DNA from: Hespellia stercorisuis DSM 15480
GTDB taxonomy: Bacteria > Bacillota > Clostridia > Lachnospirales > Lachnospiraceae
Reading direction: 5' to 3'
Length of the DNA: 64,000 nt
NCBI RefSeq assembly: GCF_900142165.1
Contig: NZ_FQZY01000016.1
Span: 1-64,000 of the forward strand
Each line of letters begins with the position of its first letter. Within the stretch, counting starts at the first letter, position 1. Below the pieces are notes generated by a model. That model worked only from the letters and a program-made list of their open reading frames with translations. It ran no database searches and was not told where the DNA came from. Positions 38,376 through 47,077 of the stretch are shown here, in pieces. The position numbers and the translations under genes are program-made.

Positions 38376-38404
38376 ATTGTACAATATTTTGATGAAAATT
38401 ACAA
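38376..38404 (-). promoter_or_regulatory. Promoter of the coiled-coil/3D-domain gene
   Basis: Minus strand: TTGTAA (38404-38399), a 17-bp spacer and TACAAT (38381-38376). Confidence 0.6.
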
Positions 38405-38743
38405 ATAAACTTTTTATGACGCTGCTTTTCACCTGTTGTATACCTTTTCACAACAGGCGTTGAGTCAAATTTCCATGCTCTCCCAAACCACCTTTTCCAC
38501 TTTCCTAATTAGATATTTTGGACAAATGTCCCGAAGAAAGAAAACGATTTGTAAAAAATATGTAAAATAATGACATATGAAAGACAAAAATCCTATACGG
38601 AAGCAGATAAAAAACATATAATAATATACAAGAAATGGAGCTGAACAAAAGAGAAAATATACAAAACGCACATTTCTCGCGCGCAAAAAAGATAACTATA
38701 GTTAATATGTCATGAAAGATGAGGCATAGAAAGGAGAATCTCT
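38405..38743. other. A+T-rich divergent intergenic region
   Basis: No protein-coding gene is seen. It contains a CCTGTTGT/ACAACAGG stem (38432-38439/38450-38457) and a perfect 12-bp palindrome, TAACTATAGTTA (38693-38704), 39 bp before the Crp-like gene start. The palindrome is a candidate operator, possibly for self-regulation. No convincing -35/-10 pair for the Crp-like gene was found. Confidence 0.5.
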
Positions 38744-39418
38744 ATGATTCAGACAAATATAATGGATGTGTTGGAGGCTTTGGAGAGAGATAAGAAGATT
38801 TACGATATTTTTAAAAATTGTCCTTATGAGATTTTACGCACCATACAGCTTAAGCGGTATAAGGCAGGAAAATTTGTCCTGGAACAGGGAGTAGTGCATG
38901 ACACTTTTTACATTATTGTAGAGGGCTGTGCTGATATCTATGTCGAATCCGAGCATGGAAAGAAATACTATCTCAATACATACGAGAAAGGTCAGTATAT
39001 CGGAGAACTGGAAATCTTTGACCGGGTTCCGTATATGAGCCGGATTGAGTCGAAGGGGGAGGTAGTTGTTCTGGAAGTGGGCAGAGAAAATTGTCTGAAA
39101 TGGATTCGGAGCGATCAGAATTTCAGCGAATACATTTTGCATACATTGTGCCGTGGAACCTATCGGACCTACCAGAATATGGGAGACAATTCTCTCTACA
39201 CACTGAAACAGAGAATCTGCCAGTTTCTGATCGACAATACGGATGATGAAGGACATTTTCATGTACCGCTTCATACAGAGACGCTCAGTGAGCGAATGGC
39301 AGTTACGCCCAGAAGCGTGAACCGGATTTTGAAACAGCTAAGAGATGATGACGTGATAGAGATAAATAAGACAATGGTGACCATAAAGAACTACGATCAG
39401 CTGTTAGAAGAACGATAA
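38744..39418 (+). CDS. Crp/Fnr-family transcriptional regulator
   Basis: The 224-aa protein has an N-terminal cyclic-nucleotide-binding-like beta barrel (about 20-135: FVLEQGVVHDTFYIIVEGCADIYV, YIGELEIFDRVPYMSRIES) and a C-terminal winged helix (about 150-220: TLSERMAVTPRSVNRILKQLRDDDVIEI). The Arg typical of cAMP binding and the Fnr cysteines are not evident, so the ligand is unknown. It lies 44 bp before the nucleoside phosphorylase gene and probably regulates that operon, by inference from position. AAGGAG precedes the ATG. Confidence 0.85.
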   Translation: MIQTNIMDVLEALERDKKIYDIFKNCPYEILRTIQLKRYKAGKFVLEQGVVHDTFYIIVEGCADIYVESEHGKKYYLNTYEKGQYIGELEIFDRVPYMSRIESKGEVVVLEVGRENCLKWIRSDQNFSEYILHTLCRGTYRTYQNMGDNSLYTLKQRICQFLIDNTDDEGHFHVPLHTETLSERMAVTPRSVNRILKQLRDDDVIEINKTMVTIKNYDQLLEER

Positions 39419-39462
39419 AAATAAGGGACAAAAAAAGCAAACACAGTAAGGAGATAAAAACC

Positions 39463-40230
39463 ATGAGCAATCATTTACAACCACATATTCGATGCAGCGA
39501 GGAAGATATGGCAAACTACGCAATCCTTCCGGGGGATCCACAGCGCGTGGAACGAATCAAAGAATTTTTGACAGACGCAAGAGAAATCGCATTCAACAGA
39601 GAGCACAAAAGTGTTGTGGGATATTACAAGGGAGTCCGTATCATGGCAGTTTCCACCGGTATGGGCGGTGCTTCAACGGGAATCGCCGTAGAAGAGCTAC
39701 ATAACATTGGTGTAAAAGCAATGATCCGAATCGGAAGCTGCGGAGCCCTGCAGACAGGAATCCGCTTGGGAGACCTGATTATAGTAAATGGAGCAGTCCG
39801 GGACGAAGGCGCTTCCAAAGCTTATATTGATGATATTTATCCGGCTGTTCCGAACACAGATCTGCTGAATAAAGTAATCGACGCAGCAAAGGAACAAAAA
39901 TTCCCTTACCATGTAGGAATCGGAAGAAGCCACGACAGCTTCTACACTGACCGGGAAGATGATATTGACGCATACTGGGCAAAACGCGGCGTACTCGGTG
40001 CGGACATGGAGACCGCCGCACTGTTCGTCATCGGAGGACTGCGCGGTGTGAAGACGGCATCAATCCTGAATACAGTTGTGGAATATGAAGGAAACCTTGA
40101 GGATGAAATCAATCAATATGTTGACGGGGAAAATGCAGTCAGCGATGGCGAGAAAAAAGAAATCCTGACTGCATTGGAAGCGTTTGTGGCAATGGAGCAT
40201 TCGTCAGAAAACGGAGGAGACAAATCGTGA
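39463..40230 (+). CDS. udp: Uridine phosphorylase-type nucleoside phosphorylase
   Basis: Cleaves nucleosides with phosphate to free base and (deoxy)ribose-1-phosphate. The 255-aa chain has the PNP/UDP family motifs LPGDPQRVERI, STGMGGASTGIAVEEL, RIGSCGALQTGI and GADMETAALFVIGGLRG. The uridine assignment rests on overall similarity and could be broader. It overlaps the next gene by 4 bp. Its product would feed deoB at the end of the same operon. Confidence 0.85.
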   Translation: MSNHLQPHIRCSEEDMANYAILPGDPQRVERIKEFLTDAREIAFNREHKSVVGYYKGVRIMAVSTGMGGASTGIAVEELHNIGVKAMIRIGSCGALQTGIRLGDLIIVNGAVRDEGASKAYIDDIYPAVPNTDLLNKVIDAAKEQKFPYHVGIGRSHDSFYTDREDDIDAYWAKRGVLGADMETAALFVIGGLRGVKTASILNTVVEYEGNLEDEINQYVDGENAVSDGEKKEILTALEAFVAMEHSSENGGDKS

Positions 40231-40841
40231 AAAAGAAATCTTATAACAGTCCCTGGTCCCTGCAATTCAATACTGCGGCCTTAGTACTGATTCCGGCAGC
40301 GGTGGGAATCAACTACCTGGGCAAATTATTTGCGGGAGTATTAAAGCTGCCACTATGGATGGATTCCATTGGAACGTGTCTTGCGGCCTGTCTTGCAGGT
40401 CCGGTCGTGGGAGCAATCTGCGGAGCGATTAACAACATTATCTACGGACTTACCATGTCACCGATTTCCATGGTCTATGCATTTTCGCAGGCGGGAATAG
40501 GAATTGTGGTCGGCCTGATGGCATATTACGGACGAATGAATAAGATCGGCGGAGCAGTTGCTACCGGTATCCTGGCAGGACTGGCAGCCGTATCCATCTC
40601 CACACCGTTAAACATTGCTTTCTGGGGCGGAACAACCGGAAATCTTTGGGGAGATGCGGTGTATGCACTGTCGCTGGCAAAGGACCTTCCGGTGTGGCTG
40701 GCTTCCTTGCTGGATGAGATCGTGGTGGACCTTCCAGATAAAATCGTGACGGTGATCATTGTCATGGGAATGTACCGCGGAATGCCAAAGAGCCTGCAGT
40801 CACTGTATCAAAGCAACGGAAAAATCGAGAGTCTGGATTAG
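40227..40841 (+). CDS. ECF transporter substrate-binding (S) subunit, probably nucleoside
   Basis: The 204-aa hydrophobic protein has about six membrane segments. It has the small conserved Ala-rich helices and glycines of ECF S components (CLAACLAGPVVGAICGAINNIIYG). It is encoded directly with EcfT, two EcfA ATPases, a nucleoside phosphorylase and phosphopentomutase, so the substrate is probably a nucleoside. That is inferred from neighbours, not from sequence motifs. Confidence 0.8.
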   Translation: MKKKSYNSPWSLQFNTAALVLIPAAVGINYLGKLFAGVLKLPLWMDSIGTCLAACLAGPVVGAICGAINNIIYGLTMSPISMVYAFSQAGIGIVVGLMAYYGRMNKIGGAVATGILAGLAAVSISTPLNIAFWGGTTGNLWGDAVYALSLAKDLPVWLASLLDEIVVDLPDKIVTVIIVMGMYRGMPKSLQSLYQSNGKIESLD

Positions 40842-40851
40842 GAGGAGAACC

Positions 40852-41628
40852 ATGAAAAGTATCAGTTTATATGAAGAAAAAAATTCTACTTTGAATCATC
40901 TGGATTCCGGCTGCAAGATGCTCTATATGGTGGCAGCAATCCTGGTTCCGGCTCTGATTGGAAATAAATGGGCAAATGTGGCGGTAATTGTACTTAGTAT
41001 TTTCCTGCTGACCATTTCCAAAGTCCTGAGAAAGACCATTCCGGTTCTGAGTGTTTCAGGAATTGTTATTTTGACTATTGTAATCATTCAGGGAATGTTC
41101 CGTGCCGGGAATACCACTGTGGTATTGCAGCTCGGCCCCGCAGCATTCTATAAGGAAGGACTGCTCTACAGTCTTGGAATTGCCCTGAACGTATTTAATA
41201 TCCTGCTTGCAATCTGTGTGCTGATTTTTACGACAAAGCCATCGGATATGGTGGAGAATTTTATTGAAAAAGGATTTTCTCCAAGACTTGGTTACGTGTT
41301 TATCTCCATTTTCCAGATCATTCCACAGATGATGGAGACGATGAACACCATTACAGATGCACAGAGAAGCCGTGGAATGGAGACGGAAGGAAGCCTGCTG
41401 GTCCGTATCAAGGCCTTTCTGCCACTGATTTCACCTGTTGTTATGAGCTCGCTGGTGGATACAAAAGAACGTGCAATTGCATTGGAAGTGCGTGGATTTA
41501 ACGCAAAGACAAAAAAGACATTCTTAAATGAAAGAAAAGTAACGACGACAGATAAAATCATCAATCTGCTGCTGATCGCAGCGGTGCTCGCATCTGTTGC
41601 ATGGAGGGTAAAATTATGGCTAGGATAG
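40852..41628 (+). CDS. ecfT: ECF transporter membrane subunit EcfT
   Basis: The 258-aa membrane protein has about five hydrophobic segments and the coupling-helix signatures of EcfT, including AQRSRGMETEG and ERAIALEVRGFNAKTKKTF. It joins S component and ATPases into the importer. ATG 40852 follows AGGAGGAG; the upstream in-frame ATG at 40759 lies in the S-component gene. It overlaps ecfA1. Confidence 0.88.
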   Translation: MKSISLYEEKNSTLNHLDSGCKMLYMVAAILVPALIGNKWANVAVIVLSIFLLTISKVLRKTIPVLSVSGIVILTIVIIQGMFRAGNTTVVLQLGPAAFYKEGLLYSLGIALNVFNILLAICVLIFTTKPSDMVENFIEKGFSPRLGYVFISIFQIIPQMMETMNTITDAQRSRGMETEGSLLVRIKAFLPLISPVVMSSLVDTKERAIALEVRGFNAKTKKTFLNERKVTTTDKIINLLLIAAVLASVAWRVKLWLG

Positions 41629-42461
41629 AAGTGAATCATCTGAAATACCGGTATCCTCATACAGAGAACCTGGCACTGAACGGAGTCAGTTTTCAGATTG
41701 AACCGGGAGAATTTATTGGAATCATCGGGAAAAACGGATCTGGAAAAAGTACACTCTGCCAGGCATTTACAGGGCTGATTCCAAACTTTTACAGAGGAGC
41801 CTACGGCGGAAATGTGAAGATTGGAGAAATCAATGTGCGGGACGTAGAAGTGGATGAGCTGTGCCAGAAGGTCGGCATCGTATTTCAGAATCCATTCAAC
41901 CAGGTCACGGGATCGAAGCTGACTGTGTACGATGAGATTGCATTTGGTCTGGAAAATCTGGGCCTTACAAGAAAAGAAATGATTCGCAGAATTGATGATG
42001 CTCTGGAGCAGCTTGATATTACAAAGTTCCGTGACCGCAATCCGTTCGACCTGTCCGGCGGGCAGATGCAGAGAATGGCAATCGCAAGTATCATCGCCAT
42101 GAACCCGGAAATCATCATTCTGGACGAGCCGACCTCACAGCTCGACCCACAGGGAAGTGAAGAAGTATTCAAAGCAGTGCAGAGATTAAGTCAAAAAGGA
42201 ATCACCATTATCATGGTAGAGCATAAAATGGAAAAAATAGCTGCTTACAGTGACAGAGTCATGCTGCTGGATGAAGGAAAAATGATAGACTTTGATACAC
42301 CACAGAAAATCTTCTCCAGAGATGATTTGCTGGAGCATGGAGTTCTGCCGCCTGCATTTACGAGAATCGGACGTGGACTTGGCCGGAAAAATGCGGCAAC
42401 AGGTGAGTATCCGGTAACATTAAATGAAGCAAAAGAAGCGCTGGAGGGAATGGCCGTATGA
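41616..42461 (+). CDS. ecfA1: ECF transporter ATPase EcfA1
   Basis: The 281-aa ATPase has Walker A GKNGSGKSTLC, Q-loop VFQNPFNQV, signature LSGGQMQRMAIASI, Walker B IIILDEPTSQLDP and switch His (VEHKMEKI). ATG 41616 follows GGAGGG and overlaps the ecfT stop. It overlaps ecfA2 by 4 bp. Confidence 0.9.
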   Translation: MARIEVNHLKYRYPHTENLALNGVSFQIEPGEFIGIIGKNGSGKSTLCQAFTGLIPNFYRGAYGGNVKIGEINVRDVEVDELCQKVGIVFQNPFNQVTGSKLTVYDEIAFGLENLGLTRKEMIRRIDDALEQLDITKFRDRNPFDLSGGQMQRMAIASIIAMNPEIIILDEPTSQLDPQGSEEVFKAVQRLSQKGITIIMVEHKMEKIAAYSDRVMLLDEGKMIDFDTPQKIFSRDDLLEHGVLPPAFTRIGRGLGRKNAATGEYPVTLNEAKEALEGMAV

Positions 42462-43261
42462 TGGGAAGATTAGAAATCAAGGATCTTCATTTCTCTTATA
42501 CAGAGAATGAAGAGATATTAAAGGGAATCGATCTGGTGCTTGATCAGCAGTCTACAGCGATTATCGGACAGAACGGTGCAGGAAAAACTACATTTGTTAA
42601 GTTGTTAAAAGGTTTATTACAACCCACTTCCGGTAAAATAGTGTATAATGGAACTGATTTGAGCAGTATGACAGTGGCACAGATCGCAAAGCATATCGGA
42701 ATGGTATTCCAGAATCCGAATGATCAGATTTTCAAAAATTCAGTCATCGACGAAGTTATGTTCGGACCGATGCAGGTCGGCATGTCGAAGGAAGAGGCGA
42801 AAGTCCACGCGATGGATGCACTTGAGATGGTTGGGATGGAGAAAAAATGCAAGGTGAATCCGTATGATCTTGGACTATCAGAACGCAAACTGATCTCCAT
42901 TGCAGCTATTCTGGCAATGGATCCGGAAGTCATCATCTTTGATGAGCCAACCATCGCCCAGGATTATGCCGGAAAGAAATGTATCGGCGAAATTGTGGAG
43001 CATCTGAGAAACCAGGGGAAGCTGGTGCTTACCATTATCCATGACATGGATTTTGTGGCAGAGCATTTTGACCGCGCCGTTGTATTTGCGAAGGGTGGCG
43101 TGCTTCTGGACGGCGATCCGAAACAGGTATTTTCGAGAGCCGAAATTCTGGAAAAAGCGTTTCTGGAGCAGCCAAATGTGACCAGGCTCTGTCATGCACT
43201 TGGATACGAAGAAACATTTTTGACGACAGACGATTTTGTGGAATATAAGAAAGGGCAGTAA
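42458..43261 (+). CDS. ecfA2: ECF transporter ATPase EcfA2
   Basis: The 267-aa second ATPase of the importer has Walker A GQNGAGKTTFVKLL, VFQNPNDQIF, a degenerate signature LGLSERKLISIAAIL in place of LSGGQ, Walker B VIIFDEPTIAQDY (not LDP) and IIHDMDFV. The altered signature is notable; ECF importers use a heterodimer, so one composite site may be weak. Start could be ATG 42458 or 42461. Confidence 0.88.
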   Translation: MMGRLEIKDLHFSYTENEEILKGIDLVLDQQSTAIIGQNGAGKTTFVKLLKGLLQPTSGKIVYNGTDLSSMTVAQIAKHIGMVFQNPNDQIFKNSVIDEVMFGPMQVGMSKEEAKVHAMDALEMVGMEKKCKVNPYDLGLSERKLISIAAILAMDPEVIIFDEPTIAQDYAGKKCIGEIVEHLRNQGKLVLTIIHDMDFVAEHFDRAVVFAKGGVLLDGDPKQVFSRAEILEKAFLEQPNVTRLCHALGYEETFLTTDDFVEYKKGQ

Positions 43262-43263
43262 TT

Positions 43264-44433
43264 ATGAAAAAAAGAGTATTCTTGATTGTGTTGGACAGTG
43301 CCGGAGTGGGTGAAGCACCGGATGCGGATCAATTTGGTGATGTGGGCTGTGATACATTTGGAACCTGCGTAAGAAGCGGAAAGCTTCATGTTCCGAACAT
43401 GAGCAGACTGGGACTTTATAATATTGATGGAACATCTTTTAGAAAGGAACAAGAGGATGTCAGCGGGTGTTACGGAAAGCTGCAGGAGCAGTCAGCCGGG
43501 AAAGATACCACAGTCGGACACTGGGAGATTGCCGGGATGATTTCCCACCAGGCAATGCCGACCTATCCGAATGGATTTCCCAAGGAGGTCATCGAAGAGT
43601 TTGAGGCAATGACCGGGCGGAAGGCACTCTGCAATCAGGTATACTCAGGGACAGATGTCATCCGGGATTATGGAAAAGAGCAGGTAGAGACCGGAGGTCT
43701 GATCGTCTACACTTCGGCAGACAGTGTGTTCCAGATCGCGGCACATGAGGAGGTTGTTCCACTGGAAGAACTGTATGATATCTGCAGAAAAACAAGAGCT
43801 ATGCTGCAGGGGGAACATGGAGTGGGACGCGTGATAGCAAGACCGTTTGTGGGAACCTACCCTGACTATACCCGTACGGTGAACCGCCATGATTTTTCAC
43901 TGGAGCCGCCAAAGGACACAATGTTAGATACACTAAAGGCGGCGGGGTTGGACACCATCGGTGTGGGAAAAATCTATGATATCTTTGCCGGAAAGGGCGT
44001 ACAGGAGACCTATGCCAATGAGGGAAATAAGATCAATATGGAGCGGACACTTTCCCTTCTGGAAAAGGATTTCCACGGACTCTGCTTCGTGAATCTGGTA
44101 GATTTTGATATGCTTTATGGTCACCGTAATGATATCCCGGGCTATGTAAACGCACTGAATGAGGTGGATGTACAGCTCGGTCAGTTCATGGAGAAAATGG
44201 CTCCGGAGGATCTTCTGATCATCACTGCAGACCACGGATGTGACCCGGGCTTTAAAGGGACGGATCACAGCAGAGAGTATATCCCGGTTCTTTGTTACGG
44301 CGAGAGCCTGAAAAAAAATGTGAATCTGGGTATGCGCAGCAGCTATGCAGACATTGCACAGACAGTGATGGAGTATCTTGGAGTGGCTTATGAGGGAGAC
44401 GGAGATAGTTTTTTTGCGGAGATAGAAAAATAA
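43264..44433 (+). CDS. deoB: Phosphopentomutase DeoB
   Basis: Interconverts (deoxy)ribose-1-phosphate and -5-phosphate, linking nucleoside cleavage to central metabolism. The 389-aa chain has the alkaline-phosphatase-superfamily metal motifs FLIVLDSAGVGEAPDA at the start, GKDTTVGHWEIAG, and at the C-terminus ITADHGCDPGFKGTDHSREY. It starts 2 bp after ecfA2. With the phosphorylase and ECF genes it makes a complete uptake-and-salvage route. Confidence 0.94.
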   Translation: MKKRVFLIVLDSAGVGEAPDADQFGDVGCDTFGTCVRSGKLHVPNMSRLGLYNIDGTSFRKEQEDVSGCYGKLQEQSAGKDTTVGHWEIAGMISHQAMPTYPNGFPKEVIEEFEAMTGRKALCNQVYSGTDVIRDYGKEQVETGGLIVYTSADSVFQIAAHEEVVPLEELYDICRKTRAMLQGEHGVGRVIARPFVGTYPDYTRTVNRHDFSLEPPKDTMLDTLKAAGLDTIGVGKIYDIFAGKGVQETYANEGNKINMERTLSLLEKDFHGLCFVNLVDFDMLYGHRNDIPGYVNALNEVDVQLGQFMEKMAPEDLLIITADHGCDPGFKGTDHSREYIPVLCYGESLKKNVNLGMRSSYADIAQTVMEYLGVAYEGDGDSFFAEIEK

Positions 44434-44467
44434 AAAAGAGATAGAAAAATAGATCGTAAAATTGTTG

Positions 44468-44504
44468 TCCCCGGGTTGTGCAAAAGAAGTCCACGGCCCG
44501 GGGA
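44468..44504 (+). terminator. Possible terminator after deoB
   Basis: A TCCCCGGG/CCCGGGGA stem (44468-44475/44497-44504) with a 21-nt loop and no T run. Confidence 0.4.
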
Positions 44505-44628
44505 TAAATAGTATAAAAGCAAAGTGATTTCGGATATAGAATGTTAACTTGAACTACCTGCCTGGAAAGTGTAAATCTTTGATTGGGTGTAGAATAATAT
44601 GAGGGTATGTGATAAAATTATAATAAGA

Positions 44629-44652
44629 ATGTAATGAAAGATGTAATGAAAG
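44629..44652. repeat. 12-bp tandem direct repeat upstream of the EAL gene
   Basis: ATGTAATGAAAG occurs twice in a row (44629-44640 and 44641-44652), 44 bp before the start of the response-regulator/EAL gene. Confidence 0.8.
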
Positions 44653-44695
44653 ATCAATTGTTGAAACGAACAAGATAGAAGAAAAACGGTGAGCG

Positions 44696-47032
44696 ATGGG
44701 AGCAAAACAAAGTATACTGGTAGTTGAAGATGAGCCGATCAACAGAAGAATATTGCGGAAGATGCTGACAGACAAGTATGAGGTGGTTGAAGCTGAAAAC
44801 GGTGCAGCTGCACTGACACTGCTGGAAGGTCATCAGGAAAAGTTTGCGGCAGTGCTTCTGGACATCATGATGCCGGTGATGGACGGGTATGAATTTCTGG
44901 ATATCATCAGACAGAAGAAGATGACAGACATTCCGATTATTGTCATGACGGGTAGCAACGATGTCCAGACCGAAAAGCAAGTGCTGGATGCCGGGGCCTG
45001 GGATTTTGTCACAAAGCCTTATAATTCCAAGGTGTTATTCAGCAGACTGAAAAATGCGATTGCGCGGAGCCAGGTATCTGTTTATAAAAGACTGCAGAAA
45101 TTGGCGGCGCATGATTCGCTGACCGGACTTTACAATCGGGGACGAATGTTTGCGGATACCCGGGCGATGCTGAAAGAACACCCGGATATACCGTTTGTTT
45201 TTGTGCGTCTTGATATTGATCATTTTGCACTGTATAACTCTGCCTTTGGCGAGGAAGAGGGCGATGCACTGCTCTGCTATCTTGCGGGCGCACTGAGTGA
45301 CAGCATCGAAGGGGAAGAACTGATCACCTACGGAAGAATCACTTCGGATGTGTTCGGCGTATGCATGAGCTGCGACGGTGATAAAAAACAGCTGGAAAAC
45401 TGGGTGTTTCAGATACAGAAACGGTTGTCTGAATACCGGAAGGATTATCTGTTGGAGATCTCAGCGGGAATCTATGTGATAGAAGACCCTTCCCTCAGCG
45501 TGGAGGAGTGCTATCTCCGTGCGTCCATGGGTGCGCAGAAATGCAAGAGCCAGTACGGAAAGCATATCGGCTATTATGATATCGGAACGGTGAATAAGAC
45601 GACGGAAGAACTGACGATTGTCAATGAGATGCAGAATGCATTGGACACGGAGCAGTTTGTGGTCTATTTACAGCCGAAGGTGAATATAACGACGGAGAAG
45701 ACCTGTGGTGCCGAGGCACTGGTGCGTTGGGTTCACCCGCAGAAGGGACTGGTCTCTCCGGGAGTGTTCATTCCTGTCTTTGAGCGGAATGGATTTATTG
45801 CAGCACTGGATTATTACATGTGGGAGCATACCTGCATGATGCTGCGCGACTGGATGGACTCGGGATATCAGACGATTCCAGTCTCGGTCAACATTTCCAG
45901 GGTGAGTCTGTACAATCCGCAGGTGATTGAACTTCTGGTCGGTCTGGTCGAAAAATATGGTATCGGCTACAAGGCACTTCAGCTGGAAATCACGGAGAGT
46001 GCTTACATGACGGATCCGGATCTGATGCTGCAGACGATTCATACTCTGCGCGAAAAAGGATTTATGATTCTTGTGGATGATTTCGGAAGCGGCTATTCAT
46101 CGCTCAACACATTGAAAGATGTGGAGGCGGATATCCTGAAGGTGGATATGAAGTTCCTTCCGGTTGGAAATGAAGTCGAGAAGGGCGAAATTATTCTGGC
46201 ATCCGTCATTAAGATGGCCAACTGGCTCGGAATGGAGGTCGTGGTGGAGGGAGTTGAGACCAGGGAGCAGAAGGACTTTCTGACCGGTGTCGGCTGCAAC
46301 TACATTCAGGGGTATTACTATTCAAGACCCATTCCGCGGGATGAGTTTGAATCCAAATATATTTTTAAGACTGTGGAGACAGAGGAAAAAAAGGCACCGT
46401 TTCACAACGTGACGGTGCTGGTGGTAGATGACATTGAACTTGACCGGACATTGCTGGAGGAACATTTTGCGAGCCGTTATCATATCCACCAGTGTGAATG
46501 TGCGGAGGAGGCGCTGACCTATCTGCAGAACCATAAGAAGCAGGTGAGGCTGATTCTTACGGACGATACGCTGCCGGGAATGAGCGGTCTGGATTTCCTT
46601 GTTTACTGTCAGAATGATCCGGAACTGCATTTGATTCCGAAGATCATGCTCACGGCGGACGACAGACCGGAGAATCTGGCAAAAGCGTTTCGGTGCGGGG
46701 CGTATGATGTCCTCTCCAAACCGCTGGTCTGGGAGATTGTGGACGCGAGAGTTGGTCGCATCATGGACATCAGTGAGCGGTACCGGAATTTCCAGAAATG
46801 GAAATACGATGCGGGGGCTTTGAAAGAGAACGAGCGAACTGTGGATTCCTTAGACGCATTGCTCACGAGAGCGGATCATGAGATCCGGACTCCGATGCAC
46901 GCGATTATTCAGGAAACCACACTGGCGATGAACGGAATGGATGCACAGAATTATGCGCAGGTGGAGGAATGTCTCAAAAAGATCGAACGCTCCTCCCGGC
47001 ATCTGCTTGAGCTGATCAACGATGCATCCTGA
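44696..47032 (+). CDS. Receiver-degenerate GGDEF-EAL-receiver protein ending in a truncated HisKA domain
   Basis: The 778-aa chain has a receiver with Asp56 (LLDIMMPVMDG), then a GGDEF-like domain whose active motif is replaced by GRITSDVFG and is probably inactive. An EAL domain follows (EALVRW, EITESAYM, LVDDFGSGYSSL, ILKVDMKFL), consistent with cyclic-di-GMP phosphodiesterase activity. A second receiver (ILTDDTLPGMSG) precedes the start of a HisKA domain (RADHEIRTPMHAIIQ). The protein stops after LLELINDAS, where kinases normally continue into the ATPase domain, so the kinase part is truncated. Its stop lies 60 bp from the right-hand breakpoint of the split gene. ATG 44696 has only a weak site upstream. 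Confidence 0.85.
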   Translation: MGAKQSILVVEDEPINRRILRKMLTDKYEVVEAENGAAALTLLEGHQEKFAAVLLDIMMPVMDGYEFLDIIRQKKMTDIPIIVMTGSNDVQTEKQVLDAGAWDFVTKPYNSKVLFSRLKNAIARSQVSVYKRLQKLAAHDSLTGLYNRGRMFADTRAMLKEHPDIPFVFVRLDIDHFALYNSAFGEEEGDALLCYLAGALSDSIEGEELITYGRITSDVFGVCMSCDGDKKQLENWVFQIQKRLSEYRKDYLLEISAGIYVIEDPSLSVEECYLRASMGAQKCKSQYGKHIGYYDIGTVNKTTEELTIVNEMQNALDTEQFVVYLQPKVNITTEKTCGAEALVRWVHPQKGLVSPGVFIPVFERNGFIAALDYYMWEHTCMMLRDWMDSGYQTIPVSVNISRVSLYNPQVIELLVGLVEKYGIGYKALQLEITESAYMTDPDLMLQTIHTLREKGFMILVDDFGSGYSSLNTLKDVEADILKVDMKFLPVGNEVEKGEIILASVIKMANWLGMEVVVEGVETREQKDFLTGVGCNYIQGYYYSRPIPRDEFESKYIFKTVETEEKKAPFHNVTVLVVDDIELDRTLLEEHFASRYHIHQCECAEEALTYLQNHKKQVRLILTDDTLPGMSGLDFLVYCQNDPELHLIPKIMLTADDRPENLAKAFRCGAYDVLSKPLVWEIVDARVGRIMDISERYRNFQKWKYDAGALKENERTVDSLDALLTRADHEIRTPMHAIIQETTLAMNGMDAQNYAQVEECLKKIERSSRHLLELINDAS

Positions 47033-47077
47033 CGCAAAAGATCCGCAGCACAGCGATGACAGCGCAGCCACGAATTT

